64,000 nucleotides of DNA. It comes from Atlantibacter hermannii (GTDB lineage: Bacteria > Pseudomonadota > Gammaproteobacteria > Enterobacterales > Enterobacteriaceae). The stretch spans positions 868,001 through 932,000 of the forward strand of contig LR134136.1 in the NCBI GenBank assembly GCA_900635495.1, written 5' to 3'. How positions within the stretch are numbered: the stretch's first letter is position 1; each line of letters starts with the position of its first letter. The notes under the pieces were generated by a model, which saw nothing but the letters and a program-made list of their open reading frames with translations, ran no database searches and had not been told where the DNA came from. A program made the position numbers and the translations under genes. Of this stretch, positions 8,211 through 17,829 are shown piece after piece.

Positions 8211-9726
8211 ATGGCTGCGTTCGACTTTCGCAATAAGATTAACTGGCATCGTCGCTACCGTTCTCCCCAGGGCGTGAAAAGCGAACACGAAATTCTGCGT
8301 ATTTTTGAAAGCGATCGTGGACGCATCATTAATTCTCCTGCTATCCGCCGCCTCCAGCAAAAAACCCAGGTCTTCCCGCTTGAACGTAATGCCGCCGTAC
8401 GCACCCGGCTTACTCACTCTATGGAGGTCCAGCAGGTAGGCCGTTATATCGCAAAGGAGGTATTAAGCCGCCTCAAGGAGCGTAAATTACTGGCGGAATA
8501 CGGGCTTGATGAGCTGACCGGGCCGTTTGAAAGCATTGTGGAAATGTCCTGCCTGATGCATGACATCGGCAACCCGCCGTTCGGTCATTTTGGCGAAGCG
8601 GCCATCAACGACTGGTTCCGTCAGCGGTTAATGCCTGCCGACGCCACTACTCAACCTCTCAGCGACGATCGGTGCCAGGTCGCCGTGCTCAAATTGCGCG
8701 AAGGTGAAGAGGCGCTCAACGATCTGCGCCGCAAGATACGCAACGATCTTTGCCAGTTTGAAGGGAATGCCCAGGGCATTCGCCTGGTGCATACGCTGTT
8801 GCGGATGAATCTCACCTGGGCGCAGGTGGGGGGGGATTCTGAAATATACGCGTCCGGCCTGGTTCGTTGGGCCGGTGCCGGACAGCCACAGTTACCTGAT
8901 GAAAAAACCCGGCTTTTACCTGTCTGAAGAGGAATATATTGTACGGTTGCGTAAAGAACTTGTGCTCGATGAATACTGCCGGTTCCCGTTAACCTGGATT
9001 ATGGAGGCCGCCGATGATATTTCTTACTGCGTCGCGGATTTAGAAGACGCGGTGGAGAAACGCATATTTAGCGTTGAGCAGCTTTATTCCCATTTGCGCG
9101 AGGCATGGGGGACGCATCAGCAGAGCGATCTGTTTGCTCAGGTGGTGCAAAACGCCTGGGATAAATCCCTGACTAATTCCATGCAGCGCAGCGCCGAAGA
9201 CCAGTTCTTTATGTATTTGCGGGTAAACACGCTTAATAAACTCGTGCCCTATGCCGCCCAGCGTTTTATTGAGAATTTACCTACCATTTTCCACGGCTGC
9301 TTTAATCAGGCATTGCTGGAAGATGAGAGTCCTTCCAGTCGTCTTCTTAAACTTTATAAGACTGTCGCGGTTCGCCACGTATTTAGTCACCCTGACGTTG
9401 AACAGCTCGAATTACAAGGTTACCGGGTGATTAAAGGGCTGCTGGATATATATCAACCGCTGCTGTTATTAAGCATGGATGATTTTCAGCGTCTGGTTGA
9501 TGAAAAAAGCGGCCGCAGCTTACCTATTGAAACCCGGTTATTTCATAAGCTCTCCGGACGGCACCGTCTGGCTTATATCGAAGCGATGAGTCATGTTGAC
9601 CAAAATAACCCGGATTTTGCTGTTTGGGAGTATTATTATCGCTGCCGACTGATTCAGGACTATATTAGTGGCATGACCGATCTTTATGCATGGGACGAAT
9701 ACCGCAAGCTGATGGCGGTAGAATAA
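8211..9726 (+). CDS. dgt: Deoxyguanosinetriphosphate triphosphohydrolase Dgt, interrupted by +1 base in a G run
   Basis: Dgt hydrolyses dGTP to deoxyguanosine and tripolyphosphate. The start at 8211 (MAAFDFRNKINW) has GGAGG 4 nt upstream and matches the E. coli N-terminus. The HD-domain metal ligands are visible in TRLTHSMEV and LMHDIGNPPFGHFG. The frame breaks at a run of eight G (8828-8835). Seven G would read VGGILKYTRPAWF and continue into the downstream part (SHSYLMKKPGFYLSEE) that runs to 9726. With one base removed the gene encodes 504 residues, against 505 in E. coli. The lesion is either a homopolymer sequencing error or slippage in a mutable tract. Confidence 0.9.
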
Positions 9727-9785
9727 TATCCGAAAGTTTTGTAAAGACGGCCAATAAATTTTTACTTTTCAAGAAATTCACGGGT

Positions 9786-9813
9786 GGAACTTCGCGCTAA
9801 AAATTCACTCTGA
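9786..9813 (+). promoter_or_regulatory. Sigma-E type promoter of degP
   Basis: The -35 element GGAACTT (9786-9792) is separated by 16 bp from the -10 element TCTGA (9809-9813), 52 bp before the degP start codon. This fits the envelope-stress sigma-E consensus and the known sigma-E control of degP in E. coli. A GTAAA motif near 9740 could be half of a CpxR site, but I do not see a convincing second half. Confidence 0.85.
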
Positions 9814-9865
9814 TAGTCACGATCACAGCAATTTTGCATGACTAAATTAATTGAGAATGAAACAC

Positions 9866-11296
9866 ATGAAAAAAACCACGTTAGCATTAAGTGCGCTGGC
9901 TCTGAGTATGGGTCTGGCGCTGAGCCCTCTCTCCGCTGTCGCAGCTGAAACCGCCTCGTCGGCATCGGTTGCTCAACCGATGCCAAGCCTGGCGCCGATG
10001 CTTGAAAAGGTGATGCCTTCAGTGGTCAGCATTAATGTGGAAGGCACCACGGCGGTAAACAACCAGCGTCTGCCGCGTAATTTCCAGCAGTTCTTCGGGG
10101 ATGATTCTCCTTTCTGCCAGGATGGCTCGCCTTTCCAGAGTTCTCCGTTCTGCCAGGGCGGGGGAGCCGGTCCGCAAGGGGGCCAGCAGCAGAAGTTTAT
10201 GGCGCTGGGTTCCGGGGTCATCATTGACGCCGCTAAAGGTTATGTGGTCACCAATAACCACGTTGTGGACAACGCCACCAGCATTAAAGTACAGCTGAGC
10301 GATGGCCGTAAGCTTGATGCAAAAATGGTGGGTAAAGATCCGCGCTCCGATATCGCCCTGATCCAGATTCAGGATCCGAAAAACCTCACGGCGATTAAGC
10401 TCGCCGACTCCGACGCCCTGCGCGTAGGTGATTACACCGTAGCTATTGGTAACCCGTTCGGTCTCGGCGAAACCGTAACTTCCGGGATTGTTTCGGCGCT
10501 GGGCCGCAGCGGCCTGAACGCGGAGAACTACGAAAACTTTATCCAGACCGATGCGGCGATTAACCGGGGTAACTCCGGCGGCGCGCTGGTGAATCTGAAC
10601 GGCGAGCTGATCGGGATTAACACCGCGATCCTGGCGCCGGATGGCGGCAACATCGGTATTGGTTTTGCCATCCCGAGTAACATGGTGAAAAACCTGACCA
10701 GCCAGATGGTGGAATACGGGCAGGTCCGCCGTGGCGAACTGGGCATTATGGGCACCGAGCTCAGCTCTGAGCTGGCGAAAGCGATGAAAGTCGATGCCCA
10801 GCGCGGGGCGTTTGTCAGCCAGGTGATGCCGAACTCTTCCGCCGCTAAAGCGGGCGTGAAGGCGGGCGATGTCATCGTCTCGTTGAATAACAAGCCGATT
10901 AACAGTTTCGCGGCGCTGCGTGCGCAGGTCGGTTCAATGCCGGTCGGCAGTAAGCTGACGCTGGGTCTGTTACGCGACGGCAAGCCTACCTCCGTTGAGC
11001 TGGAATTGCAGCAGAGCAGCCAGAATCAGGTCGACTCTTCTTCCATCTTCAACGGGATTGAAGGCGCGGAGATGAGCAACCAGACGGGTAACACCCCAGG
11101 TGTGGTGGTAAACAGCGTTAAAGCCGGTTCCCCGGCGGCACGCATTGGCCTGAAAAAAGGCGATATCATTCTGGGGGCTAACCAGCAGCCGGTGAAAAAC
11201 ATCGCTGAACTGCGCAAAATTCTCGACAGTAAGCCGTCTGTGCTGGCGCTGAATGTGAAACGCGGCGATAGCACGCTTTACCTGCTGATGCAGTAA
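9866..11296 (+). CDS. degP: Periplasmic serine protease/chaperone DegP (HtrA)
   Basis: DegP degrades or refolds misfolded periplasmic and outer-membrane proteins and assembles into cages from trimers. The start at 9866 gives the standard MKKTTLALSALALS signal peptide, cleaved after about AVAA (residues 24-27). The total is 476 residues (474 in E. coli). In precursor numbering the catalytic triad is His132 (TNNHVVD), Asp162 (SDIALI) and Ser237 (GNSGG). A protease LA loop with two cysteines (SPFCQ, SPFCQGG) and two C-terminal PDZ domains follow. Upstream in-frame TTG and ATG codons would add a few residues and are not needed. The sigma-E type promoter indicates envelope-stress induction. Confidence 0.97.
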   Translation: MKKTTLALSALALSMGLALSPLSAVAAETASSASVAQPMPSLAPMLEKVMPSVVSINVEGTTAVNNQRLPRNFQQFFGDDSPFCQDGSPFQSSPFCQGGGAGPQGGQQQKFMALGSGVIIDAAKGYVVTNNHVVDNATSIKVQLSDGRKLDAKMVGKDPRSDIALIQIQDPKNLTAIKLADSDALRVGDYTVAIGNPFGLGETVTSGIVSALGRSGLNAENYENFIQTDAAINRGNSGGALVNLNGELIGINTAILAPDGGNIGIGFAIPSNMVKNLTSQMVEYGQVRRGELGIMGTELSSELAKAMKVDAQRGAFVSQVMPNSSAAKAGVKAGDVIVSLNNKPINSFAALRAQVGSMPVGSKLTLGLLRDGKPTSVELELQQSSQNQVDSSSIFNGIEGAEMSNQTGNTPGVVVNSVKAGSPAARIGLKKGDIILGANQQPVKNIAELRKILDSKPSVLALNVKRGDSTLYLLMQ

Positions 11297-11300
11297 GCCT

Positions 11301-11324
11301 GAAAGGGTTTTTTGTGACCCTTTC
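11301..11324 (+). terminator. First hairpin after degP
   Basis: GAAAGGGT (11301-11308) pairs with ACCCTTTC (11317-11324) around a T-rich loop, directly after the degP stop. There is no T tract after the stem, so it may protect the mRNA end rather than terminate by itself. A stronger terminator follows. Confidence 0.45.
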
Positions 11325-11341
11325 CACAACTCCATAGTCTG

Positions 11342-11383
11342 ACCCCGCCCTTTGTGCAAATGCACAATGCGCGGGGTTTTTTT
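11342..11383 (+). terminator. Composite terminator between degP and cdaR
   Basis: An outer stem ACCCCGC (11342-11348) with GCGGGGT (11371-11377) encloses an inner perfect stem TTGTGCA/TGCACAA (11352-11358 and 11361-11367). It is followed by a run of seven T, a strong intrinsic terminator. Confidence 0.88.
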
Positions 11384-11422
11384 GTGCTTTATTCTGAATC
11401 ATCGACTGAGTGGAGGGGCAGA

Positions 11423-12580
11423 ATGGCTGGCTGGCATCTTGATACCAAAATGGCACAGGATATCGTGTCACGTACGATGCGGATCATTGATACCAATATC
11501 AACGTCATGGATGCCCGTGGACGTATTATCGGTAGTGGCGATCAGGAACGCATTGGGGAATTGCACGAAGGTGCGCTGCTGGTGCTTTCTCAGGGTCGCG
11601 TTGTGGATATTGATAACGCCGTAGCGCGCAGCCTTCATGGTGTTCGCGAGGGGATTAACCTGCCGCTGCGTATTGAAGGGGAAATCGTTGGGGTGATAGG
11701 CCTGACGGGCGACCCGGCGCATTTACGCAAATACGGCGAGCTGGTGTGCATGACGGCGGAGATGATGCTTGAGCAGTCTCGCCTGATGCATATGTTGGCG
11801 CAGGATACCCGTCTGCGTGAAGAACTGGTGATGAACCTCATTCAGGCGGAAGAGCATACCCCGGCGCTAATGGAATGGGCGCAGCGGTTGGGCATCGATC
11901 TGAACCAGCCGCGCGTGGTTGCCGTGGTGGAAGTGGATAGCGGCCAGCTTGGCGTGGATAGCGCCATGGCGGAGCTGCAACAGCTGCAAACCGCCTTGAC
12001 GACTCCTGAGCGCAACAATCTGGTGGCCATTGTTTCGCTCACCGAAATGGTGGTGCTGAAGCCCGCGCTTAATGCGTTTGGCCGCTGGGACGCGGAAGAT
12101 CATCGCCGACGGGTTGAACAGCTCATCGCCCGAATGAGAGAGAGTGGACATTTGCGCTTTCGCGTGGCGCTCGGCAACTATTTTACCGGGCCAGGCAGCA
12201 TTGCACGTTCATGGCGAACCGCACGCACCACCATGATGGTAGGTAAGCAGCGCATGCCTGATGTGCGCAGCTATTTTTATCAGGATTTAATGTTGCCGGT
12301 GCTGCTGGACAGCCTGCGCGGCGGCTGGCAGGCCAACGAGCTGGCGCGTCCGTTGATAAAACTGAAGGCCATGGATAATAACGGCTTGTTGCGTCGCACC
12401 CTGGCCGCATGGTTCCGTCACAACGTCCAGCCGCTGGCTACCTCAAAAGCGCTGTTTATTCACCGTAATACGCTTGAGTACCGACTGAACCGGATTTCAG
12501 AACTGACCGGGCTGGATTTGGGGAATTTCGACGACAGGCTGCTGTTGTATATCGCGTTGCAGCTCGACGAACAGCGTTAG
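11423..12580 (+). CDS. cdaR: Carbohydrate diacid regulator CdaR (SdaR)
   Basis: CdaR activates genes for uptake and catabolism of D-glucarate, D-galactarate and D-glycerate. The 385-residue protein starts MAGWHLDTKMAQ, with GGAGG 7-11 nt upstream of 11423; the longer reading upstream has no such support. It has an N-terminal sugar-diacid recognition domain (about residues 4-140) and a C-terminal PucR-type helix-turn-helix (about 325-380, including ALFIHRNTLEYRLNRI). The target gar/gud genes are not in this window. A GC hairpin separates it from convergent yaeH. Confidence 0.96.
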   Translation: MAGWHLDTKMAQDIVSRTMRIIDTNINVMDARGRIIGSGDQERIGELHEGALLVLSQGRVVDIDNAVARSLHGVREGINLPLRIEGEIVGVIGLTGDPAHLRKYGELVCMTAEMMLEQSRLMHMLAQDTRLREELVMNLIQAEEHTPALMEWAQRLGIDLNQPRVVAVVEVDSGQLGVDSAMAELQQLQTALTTPERNNLVAIVSLTEMVVLKPALNAFGRWDAEDHRRRVEQLIARMRESGHLRFRVALGNYFTGPGSIARSWRTARTTMMVGKQRMPDVRSYFYQDLMLPVLLDSLRGGWQANELARPLIKLKAMDNNGLLRRTLAAWFRHNVQPLATSKALFIHRNTLEYRLNRISELTGLDLGNFDDRLLLYIALQLDEQR

Positions 12581-12589
12581 CAGGTAAAG

Positions 12590-12613
12590 CAGGGCGGGGG
12601 AACTCCCGCCCTG
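12590..12613. terminator. Hairpin between convergent cdaR and yaeH
   Basis: CAGGGCGGG (12590-12598) and CCCGCCCTG (12605-12613) form a perfect 9-bp stem with a 6-nt loop in the 39-bp convergent gap. Neither side has a strong T tract, so termination efficiency is uncertain. Confidence 0.5.
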
Positions 12614-12619
12614 AGAGAA

Positions 12620-13006
12620 TTATTTGCGGGTCAGCTTTTCCAGATCGGCTTCGATTTCAGTGATCTTGTTGGCAACGACGCTTTCGAGATGGCGCAGATC
12701 GTCGAGGATCTTACGTTTCAAATCGACTTCGGTACGATCGCGTAAACAGATCTGATCCAGTTCATCAATCACGTAACGCAGATTCGGGCTAATCTCCTGA
12801 ACTTCTTTGTAACCTTGCCCTACGCCATCAGCCACCACGGTTTTGCGCTGGCGTGGATACTTAAATTTCACGCTCTTGGCAAAAAACTCGCCTTTATCCT
12901 TACGAAAGTAGATTTTCAGGATGTCATTGTTGGCTTCCTGCCGGAGGCTGTACCGGTCAATCTCTTCAGGATTGGTTATGCCCAGACTCTTAAGATTATC
13001 GTACAT
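12620..13006 (-). CDS. yaeH: UPF0325 family protein YaeH
   Basis: This 128-residue protein is identical in length to E. coli YaeH and highly similar throughout (starts MYDNLKSLGITNPEEIDRYS, ends LEKLTRK). It is charged, with no signal peptide or membrane segment, and its C-terminal third looks helical and possibly coiled. Function is unknown. It lies downstream of dapD on the same strand, separated from it by a terminator. Confidence 0.92.
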   Translation of the reverse strand: MYDNLKSLGITNPEEIDRYSLRQEANNDILKIYFRKDKGEFFAKSVKFKYPRQRKTVVADGVGQGYKEVQEISPNLRYVIDELDQICLRDRTEVDLKRKILDDLRHLESVVANKITEIEADLEKLTRK

Positions 13007-13078
13007 AGCGGTATCCTTAGCGAAACATTAACCCAGAAATAATTAATGAAATAATTCGTTAATGCCACAACCGTGTAC

Positions 13079-13105
13079 AAAAAAGGCGGGTTATCCCGCC
13101 TTTTT
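13079..13105 (-). terminator. Terminator of dapD
   Basis: AAAAGGCGGG pairs with CCCGCCTTTTT around a 4-nt loop, 10 bp beyond the dapD stop on the minus strand. T tracts lie on both sides, so it is potentially bidirectional. Confidence 0.88.
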
Positions 13106-13114
13106 CATTCATCT

Positions 13115-13939
13115 TTAGTCGATAGTGCGAAGCAGCTCATTAATGCCGACTTTGCCACGGGTTTTGGCATCGACTTTTTTCACGATTACCGCACAGTATA
13201 GGCTGTATTTGCCGTCTTTCGAAGGCAGGTTGCCGGAGACCACCACCGAGCCTGCCGGAACGCGGCCATAATGCACTTCGCCGGTTTCGCGATCGTAAAT
13301 GCGGGTGCTCTGGCCGATGTAGACGCCCATCGAGATTACCGAACCTTCTTCCACGATCACGCCTTCCACCACTTCAGAACGCGCACCGATGAAGCAGTTG
13401 TCTTCAATGATAGTTGGGTTCGCCTGCAGCGGTTCCAGAACGCCGCCAATGCCGACGCCGCCGGACAGGTGAACGTTTTTACCGATCTGCGCGCAGGAGC
13501 CTACGGTCGCCCAGGTATCAACCATGGTGCCTTCATCCACATAGGCACCGATGTTGACGTAAGACGGCATCAGCACGGTATTGCGGGCGATAAACGCGCC
13601 CTGGCGCACTGCCGCTGGCGGTACCACGCGGAAACCTTCCTTCTGGAAACGCGCCTGATCGTAATCGGCGAATTTCATCGGCACTTTATCGAAGTAGCGA
13701 CTTTCCGCGCCGTCGATAACCTGGTTGTCATTGATGCGGAATGAAAGCAGCACCGCTTTTTTCAGCCACTGATGCGTCACCCACTGGCCGTCGATCTTCT
13801 CAGCCACGCGCAGCGCGCCAGAATCAAGAAGAGAGAGAACCTGGTTCACCGCTTCACGGGTTACGGTATCCACATTCGCGGGAGTGATGTCGGCGCGACG
13901 CTCGAAAACGGCCTCAATAACGTTTTGTAACTGCTGCAT
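13115..13939 (-). CDS. dapD: Tetrahydrodipicolinate N-succinyltransferase DapD
   Basis: DapD succinylates tetrahydrodipicolinate using succinyl-CoA in the diaminopimelate/lysine pathway, which feeds peptidoglycan and lysine synthesis. The 274-residue protein has an N-terminal helical domain and a left-handed beta-helix of hexapeptide repeats (about residues 100-235, including VGSCAQIG and GVGIGGVLEP). It ends NELLRTID, as in E. coli. It lies 31 bp downstream of glnD on the same strand and is followed by a terminator. Lysine made by this route is the substrate of the two lysine decarboxylases further along. Confidence 0.97.
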   Translation of the reverse strand: MQQLQNVIEAVFERRADITPANVDTVTREAVNQVLSLLDSGALRVAEKIDGQWVTHQWLKKAVLLSFRINDNQVIDGAESRYFDKVPMKFADYDQARFQKEGFRVVPPAAVRQGAFIARNTVLMPSYVNIGAYVDEGTMVDTWATVGSCAQIGKNVHLSGGVGIGGVLEPLQANPTIIEDNCFIGARSEVVEGVIVEEGSVISMGVYIGQSTRIYDRETGEVHYGRVPAGSVVVSGNLPSKDGKYSLYCAVIVKKVDAKTRGKVGINELLRTID

Positions 13940-13970
13940 TGTCTCTTTCCATATTGCGTATAAAAATTCG

Positions 13971-16646
13971 TTACCCTTTATCGTTTGGATTGAGGGCGGC
14001 TGTCAACCGTTGTTGTACCTCCAGTTGCAGCGCATTATTAAGGCCACGCCGGTCCGCATTCGCGATTATAAATAAATCTTCTACTCGCTCGCCAATTGTC
14101 GAAATTCTCGCCCCATGGAGTGAAATTCCCAGGTCAGCGAACACCTGGCCGACCCGCGCTAAGAGTCCTGGCTGATCGAGGGCTATTAGCTCCATAAACG
14201 ATTTCCGGTCGGTATGGGTGGGCAGAAAGTTTACCTCGGTCTCCACGGTGAAAGGTCGCAGTTTGGCAGGCTGACGACGCGGCTGCGGCGGATGCCAGGT
14301 CCGTTGTGTGATCGCCTGTTCAAGACCGAAACGGATCGCTTCATGGCGATCCGGAGCGAGCGGTTTGCCATCGGGTTCAAGCACGATAAACGTGTCCATC
14401 GCCATACCGTCGCGGGTGGTAAAAATTTGCGCGTCATGAACGCTCAGGTTACGTCGGTCCAGTTCAGCGCACACGGCGGCAAACAGGTAAGGTCGGTCCG
14501 GGCTCCAGATAAAGATTTCGGTACCGCCGCGCGTGGCCTGCGGGCTCAGCAAAATTAACGGCTTGCTGAGATCGTGCTGCAACAGATGCCGCGCATGCCA
14601 GGCAAGCTGATTTGGGCTATGCCGGACGAAATAGTTCGCCCGACAGCGCGCCCAGATCCGGTGTAATGCCTCTTCATCAATATTATCCATACGCAGCAGT
14701 GCCAGCGCCTGCACCTGATGGTGGCGCACGCGCTCGCGCATATCCGGCGTGTTTTGCATACCGCGGCGCAGTTGCTTTTCCGTCGCGAAGTAGAGTTCTC
14801 GCAACAGGCTCTGCTTCCAGCTGTTCCACAGGGTTTCGTTGGTGGCGCAAATATCGGCCACGGTCAGACACACCAGGAAACGCAGCCGGTTTTCGGTTTG
14901 CACCTGTTCGGCAAACTGTTTAATCACTTCGGGATCCTGAATATCGCGGCGCTGAGCGGTGACCGACATCAGCAGATGATGGCGCACCAGCCAGGCTACT
15001 AACTGCGTCTCCCGCGAGTTCAGGCCGTGAAGTTCTGCAAACTTGAGCACGTCCTGTGCGCCCAGTACTGAATGATCGCCGCCTCGCCCTTTGGCGATAT
15101 CGTGAAAAAGCGCGGCGATAAGGATCAGTTCCGGATGCGTCAGGCGCGGCCACAGCTCCACGCACAGCGGATGCTTCTGGCGTGTCTCTTCACGGGCGAA
15201 GCTTTCCAGCTTCTGCATAACCCGAATAGTGTGCTCATCCACCGTATAGGCATGGAACAGGTCGAACTGCATCTGGCCGACAATGTGCGACCACTGCGGC
15301 ATATAGGCGCCGAGCACGCTGTGACGGTGCATGGGCAGGAGGCCGCGGCTGACCGCACCGGGATGACGCAGCATCGATAAAAACAGGCTGCGGGCTTCAG
15401 GGATGTAGCACAACGGTTCAGCTAAATGGCGTCGCGCATGGCGTAAATGGCGCAGCGTGGTGGAGTAGATGCCGGTGATATCGCGGTTGCGCACCATGGC
15501 GTAGAACATGCGCAGAATCGCCTGCGGCTCGCGGATAAACAGGGTTTCATCACGCAGATCGATAAGTCCGCCGCGCAACTGGAAATCATCATCCAGAGGA
15601 CGCGGTTTTTCATCGGCAGGCAGCGCCAGAATCGCCTCGTCAAACAGCTGCAACAGCATGTGATTCAGCTCGCCGACCCGGCGCGTCACCCGGTAAAAAT
15701 CTTTCATCATTTGCTCTACGGGCTCGTTGCCTTCACCCTGGTAATGCAGGCGCTGGGCGACGCTGAGCTGGCGATCAAACAACAGGCGGTTGTCGTAGCG
15801 GTTAAGTTCAAGATGCAGCGCAAAGCGAATTCGCCACAGCACATGCTGGCACTCATCCAGTTCGTTGCGCTCGGCTTCGGTGAGAAAACCGAAACCTACC
15901 ATTTCGCTCAGGGATGTTGCGCCGAAGTGGCGTCGTGCCACCCATTGCAGGGTATGGATATCCCGCAGGCCGCCGGGGCTGCTTTTAATATCGGGTTCGA
16001 GGTTATAACTGGTGCCGTGGTAGCGTTGATGGCGCTCCTGCTGTTCAGTGACTTTGGCAGCGAAAAAACGCTCCGAAGGCCAGAAACCCTCCGAAAAAAT
16101 GTGCTTATGGAGTTCGAGAAACAGCGCCACGTCGCCGGTCAACAGCCGCGATTCAATCAGATTGGTGGCGACAGTCAGATCGGATAATCCTTCCAGCAGG
16201 CACTCTTCCAGAGTACGTACGCTGTGGCCAACTTCCAGCTTCACATCCCACAGCAGCGTTAACAGTTCGCCGACTTTCTGAGATTGCGCCTCGCTCAGGC
16301 GTTTGCGGCTGAGGATCAGCAAATCGATATCGGATAACGGATGCAGCTCGCCGCGCCCGTAGCCACCTACCGCCACCAGCGCTGCTTCACTCAATTCGCC
16401 GAAGCCGTATTCAATCCACAGCCGCTGAAGTAACTGGTCGATAAATTCGGTGCGCGCTTCAATCAGCGTTTCGGCGGACAGCCCACTGTCGAAGGCGCTG
16501 GCCAGCCACTGCTGAAACTGGTCGATATGCGCTTTGATGGCCTGGCAGTGCAGGTCCGCCTGCGGCCAGACACCTGGGTTATCAGGCTGGCCGGGCAGGG
16601 TGGGGATAATGGTGCTGACGAAAGGTTCAGGTAAGGTATTACTCAT
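13971..16646 (-). CDS. glnD: Bifunctional uridylyltransferase/uridylyl-removing enzyme GlnD
   Basis: GlnD senses glutamine and adds or removes UMP on the PII proteins GlnB and GlnK, so setting glutamine synthetase activity and NtrC signalling. The 891 residues (890 in E. coli) have the expected domain order. The nucleotidyltransferase carries GGYGRGELHPLSDIDLLIL (about residues 92-110), the HD domain for UMP removal carries ALFHDIAKGRGGDHS (about 510-525), and two ACT domains lie in the C-terminal third (ELIALDQPGLLARVGQ near 815). The start at 16646 has AGGGTGG upstream. Confidence 0.97.
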   Translation of the reverse strand: MSNTLPEPFVSTIIPTLPGQPDNPGVWPQADLHCQAIKAHIDQFQQWLASAFDSGLSAETLIEARTEFIDQLLQRLWIEYGFGELSEAALVAVGGYGRGELHPLSDIDLLILSRKRLSEAQSQKVGELLTLLWDVKLEVGHSVRTLEECLLEGLSDLTVATNLIESRLLTGDVALFLELHKHIFSEGFWPSERFFAAKVTEQQERHQRYHGTSYNLEPDIKSSPGGLRDIHTLQWVARRHFGATSLSEMVGFGFLTEAERNELDECQHVLWRIRFALHLELNRYDNRLLFDRQLSVAQRLHYQGEGNEPVEQMMKDFYRVTRRVGELNHMLLQLFDEAILALPADEKPRPLDDDFQLRGGLIDLRDETLFIREPQAILRMFYAMVRNRDITGIYSTTLRHLRHARRHLAEPLCYIPEARSLFLSMLRHPGAVSRGLLPMHRHSVLGAYMPQWSHIVGQMQFDLFHAYTVDEHTIRVMQKLESFAREETRQKHPLCVELWPRLTHPELILIAALFHDIAKGRGGDHSVLGAQDVLKFAELHGLNSRETQLVAWLVRHHLLMSVTAQRRDIQDPEVIKQFAEQVQTENRLRFLVCLTVADICATNETLWNSWKQSLLRELYFATEKQLRRGMQNTPDMRERVRHHQVQALALLRMDNIDEEALHRIWARCRANYFVRHSPNQLAWHARHLLQHDLSKPLILLSPQATRGGTEIFIWSPDRPYLFAAVCAELDRRNLSVHDAQIFTTRDGMAMDTFIVLEPDGKPLAPDRHEAIRFGLEQAITQRTWHPPQPRRQPAKLRPFTVETEVNFLPTHTDRKSFMELIALDQPGLLARVGQVFADLGISLHGARISTIGERVEDLFIIANADRRGLNNALQLEVQQRLTAALNPNDKG

Positions 16647-16775
16647 GGCGCCACCCTAAAGAAAAATAAATTTGCCCAACGATTCAGAGATCCCGGGTCT
16701 GTGACAACAAAGTAAAAAAGTTACGCGAAAATAGAAAGGATCATTTTGTGATGGCGGGCAACGACCATAAGAATA

Positions 16776-16802
16776 AGAAAGGCCCTGAACAGGGCCTTTT
16801 GA
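16776..16802 (-). terminator. Terminator of map
   Basis: AAAGGCCCT and AGGGCCTTTT form a stem with a 4-nt loop just past the map stop. On the minus strand it is followed by a T-rich stretch. Confidence 0.8.
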
Positions 16803-16808
16803 AGGGGA

Positions 16809-17603
16809 TTACGCGTCGGCAGTCAGCACTGCCGGGATGGTATCATCTTTGCGCAGCGTCAGAATTTCACAGCCATTTTCGGTCACCACGATGGTGTGCT
16901 CATACTGCGCGGACAGGCTGCGGTCTTTGGTCTTCACCGTCCAGCCGTCTTTCATGGTGCGAATGCGGTAATCGCCAGCATTGACCATCGGCTCAATGGT
17001 GAATGTCATGCCTGGCTGCAACACCACGCCGCCGTCATCAGCGTCATAGTGCAGTACCTGCGGTTCTTCATGGAACACGCGGCCAATACCGTGGCCGCAA
17101 TATTCACGCACCACTGAAAAACCTTCCGCTTCGACGAATTTCTGAATCGCCGCCCCCAGCGTACGCAGGCGGATCCCCGGTTTAACCATGCGCAACGCCA
17201 GATAAAGGCTGTCCTGAGTGACGCGGCACAGGCGCTCGCCCAGGATGGTCGGTTTGCCGACGATAAACATTTTAGACGTATCGCCGTGATATTCGTCTTT
17301 GATGACGGTGACGTCGATGTTAACGATATCGCCATCTTTCAACAGTTTTTCATCGTCAGGAATACCGTGGCAGACCACTTCATTAATCGAGATGCAGACC
17401 GATTTCGGAAAACCGTGGTAATTGAGGCACGCAGACACCGCATGCTGCGTATTGACAATGTAATCGTTGCAGATCCGGTCGAGTTCGCCGGTACTGATCC
17501 CAGGTTTAACGTGAGGTTCAATCATCTCCAGCACATCAGCGGCGAGGCGGCCGGCGACGCGCATTTTTTCGATTTCGTCAGGGGTTTTAATTGATATAGC
17601 CAT
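16809..17603 (-). CDS. map: Methionine aminopeptidase Map, type I
   Basis: Map removes the N-terminal methionine from new proteins whose second residue is small, and is essential in E. coli. The 264-residue protein is the same length as the E. coli enzyme. The metal ligands are in their conserved contexts: NIDVTVIKDEYHGD (two Asp), GHGIGRVFHE (His171), TIEPM (Glu204) and YEHTIV (Glu235). The ATG at 17603 (MAISIKTPDEIEKM) is preferred over an extension to 17636. It is divergent from rpsB. Confidence 0.97.
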   Translation of the reverse strand: MAISIKTPDEIEKMRVAGRLAADVLEMIEPHVKPGISTGELDRICNDYIVNTQHAVSACLNYHGFPKSVCISINEVVCHGIPDDEKLLKDGDIVNIDVTVIKDEYHGDTSKMFIVGKPTILGERLCRVTQDSLYLALRMVKPGIRLRTLGAAIQKFVEAEGFSVVREYCGHGIGRVFHEEPQVLHYDADDGGVVLQPGMTFTIEPMVNAGDYRIRTMKDGWTVKTKDRSLSAQYEHTIVVTENGCEILTLRKDDTIPAVLTADA

Positions 17604-17723
17604 GAATAAGATCCGCTGTTGTCGTGAGTTCGACAATAATTTTGCAAGTAATAGTAATGTTAACAGGGCGGCTGGACAGAACCAAATTGAGATTTGATTT
17701 CGCCAACGCAGCGCGAACTACTG

Positions 17724-17753
17724 TTGGTGTCTTTATGGGTTTTGTGGTATAAA
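17724..17753 (+). promoter_or_regulatory. rpsB-tsf promoter with GC-rich discriminator
   Basis: TTGGTG (17724-17729) and TATAAA (17748-17753) are separated by 18 bp and followed directly by GCGCGCC. A GC-rich discriminator is typical of stringently controlled ribosomal protein promoters, and this agrees with the location of the known E. coli rpsB promoter. Confidence 0.75.
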
Positions 17754-17829
17754 GCGCGCCGGACTTCTGTTCCGCATTTAATACACGCTGCGGCGCAGAA
17801 GCGACATTCTCACTATGTGTAACAACACA

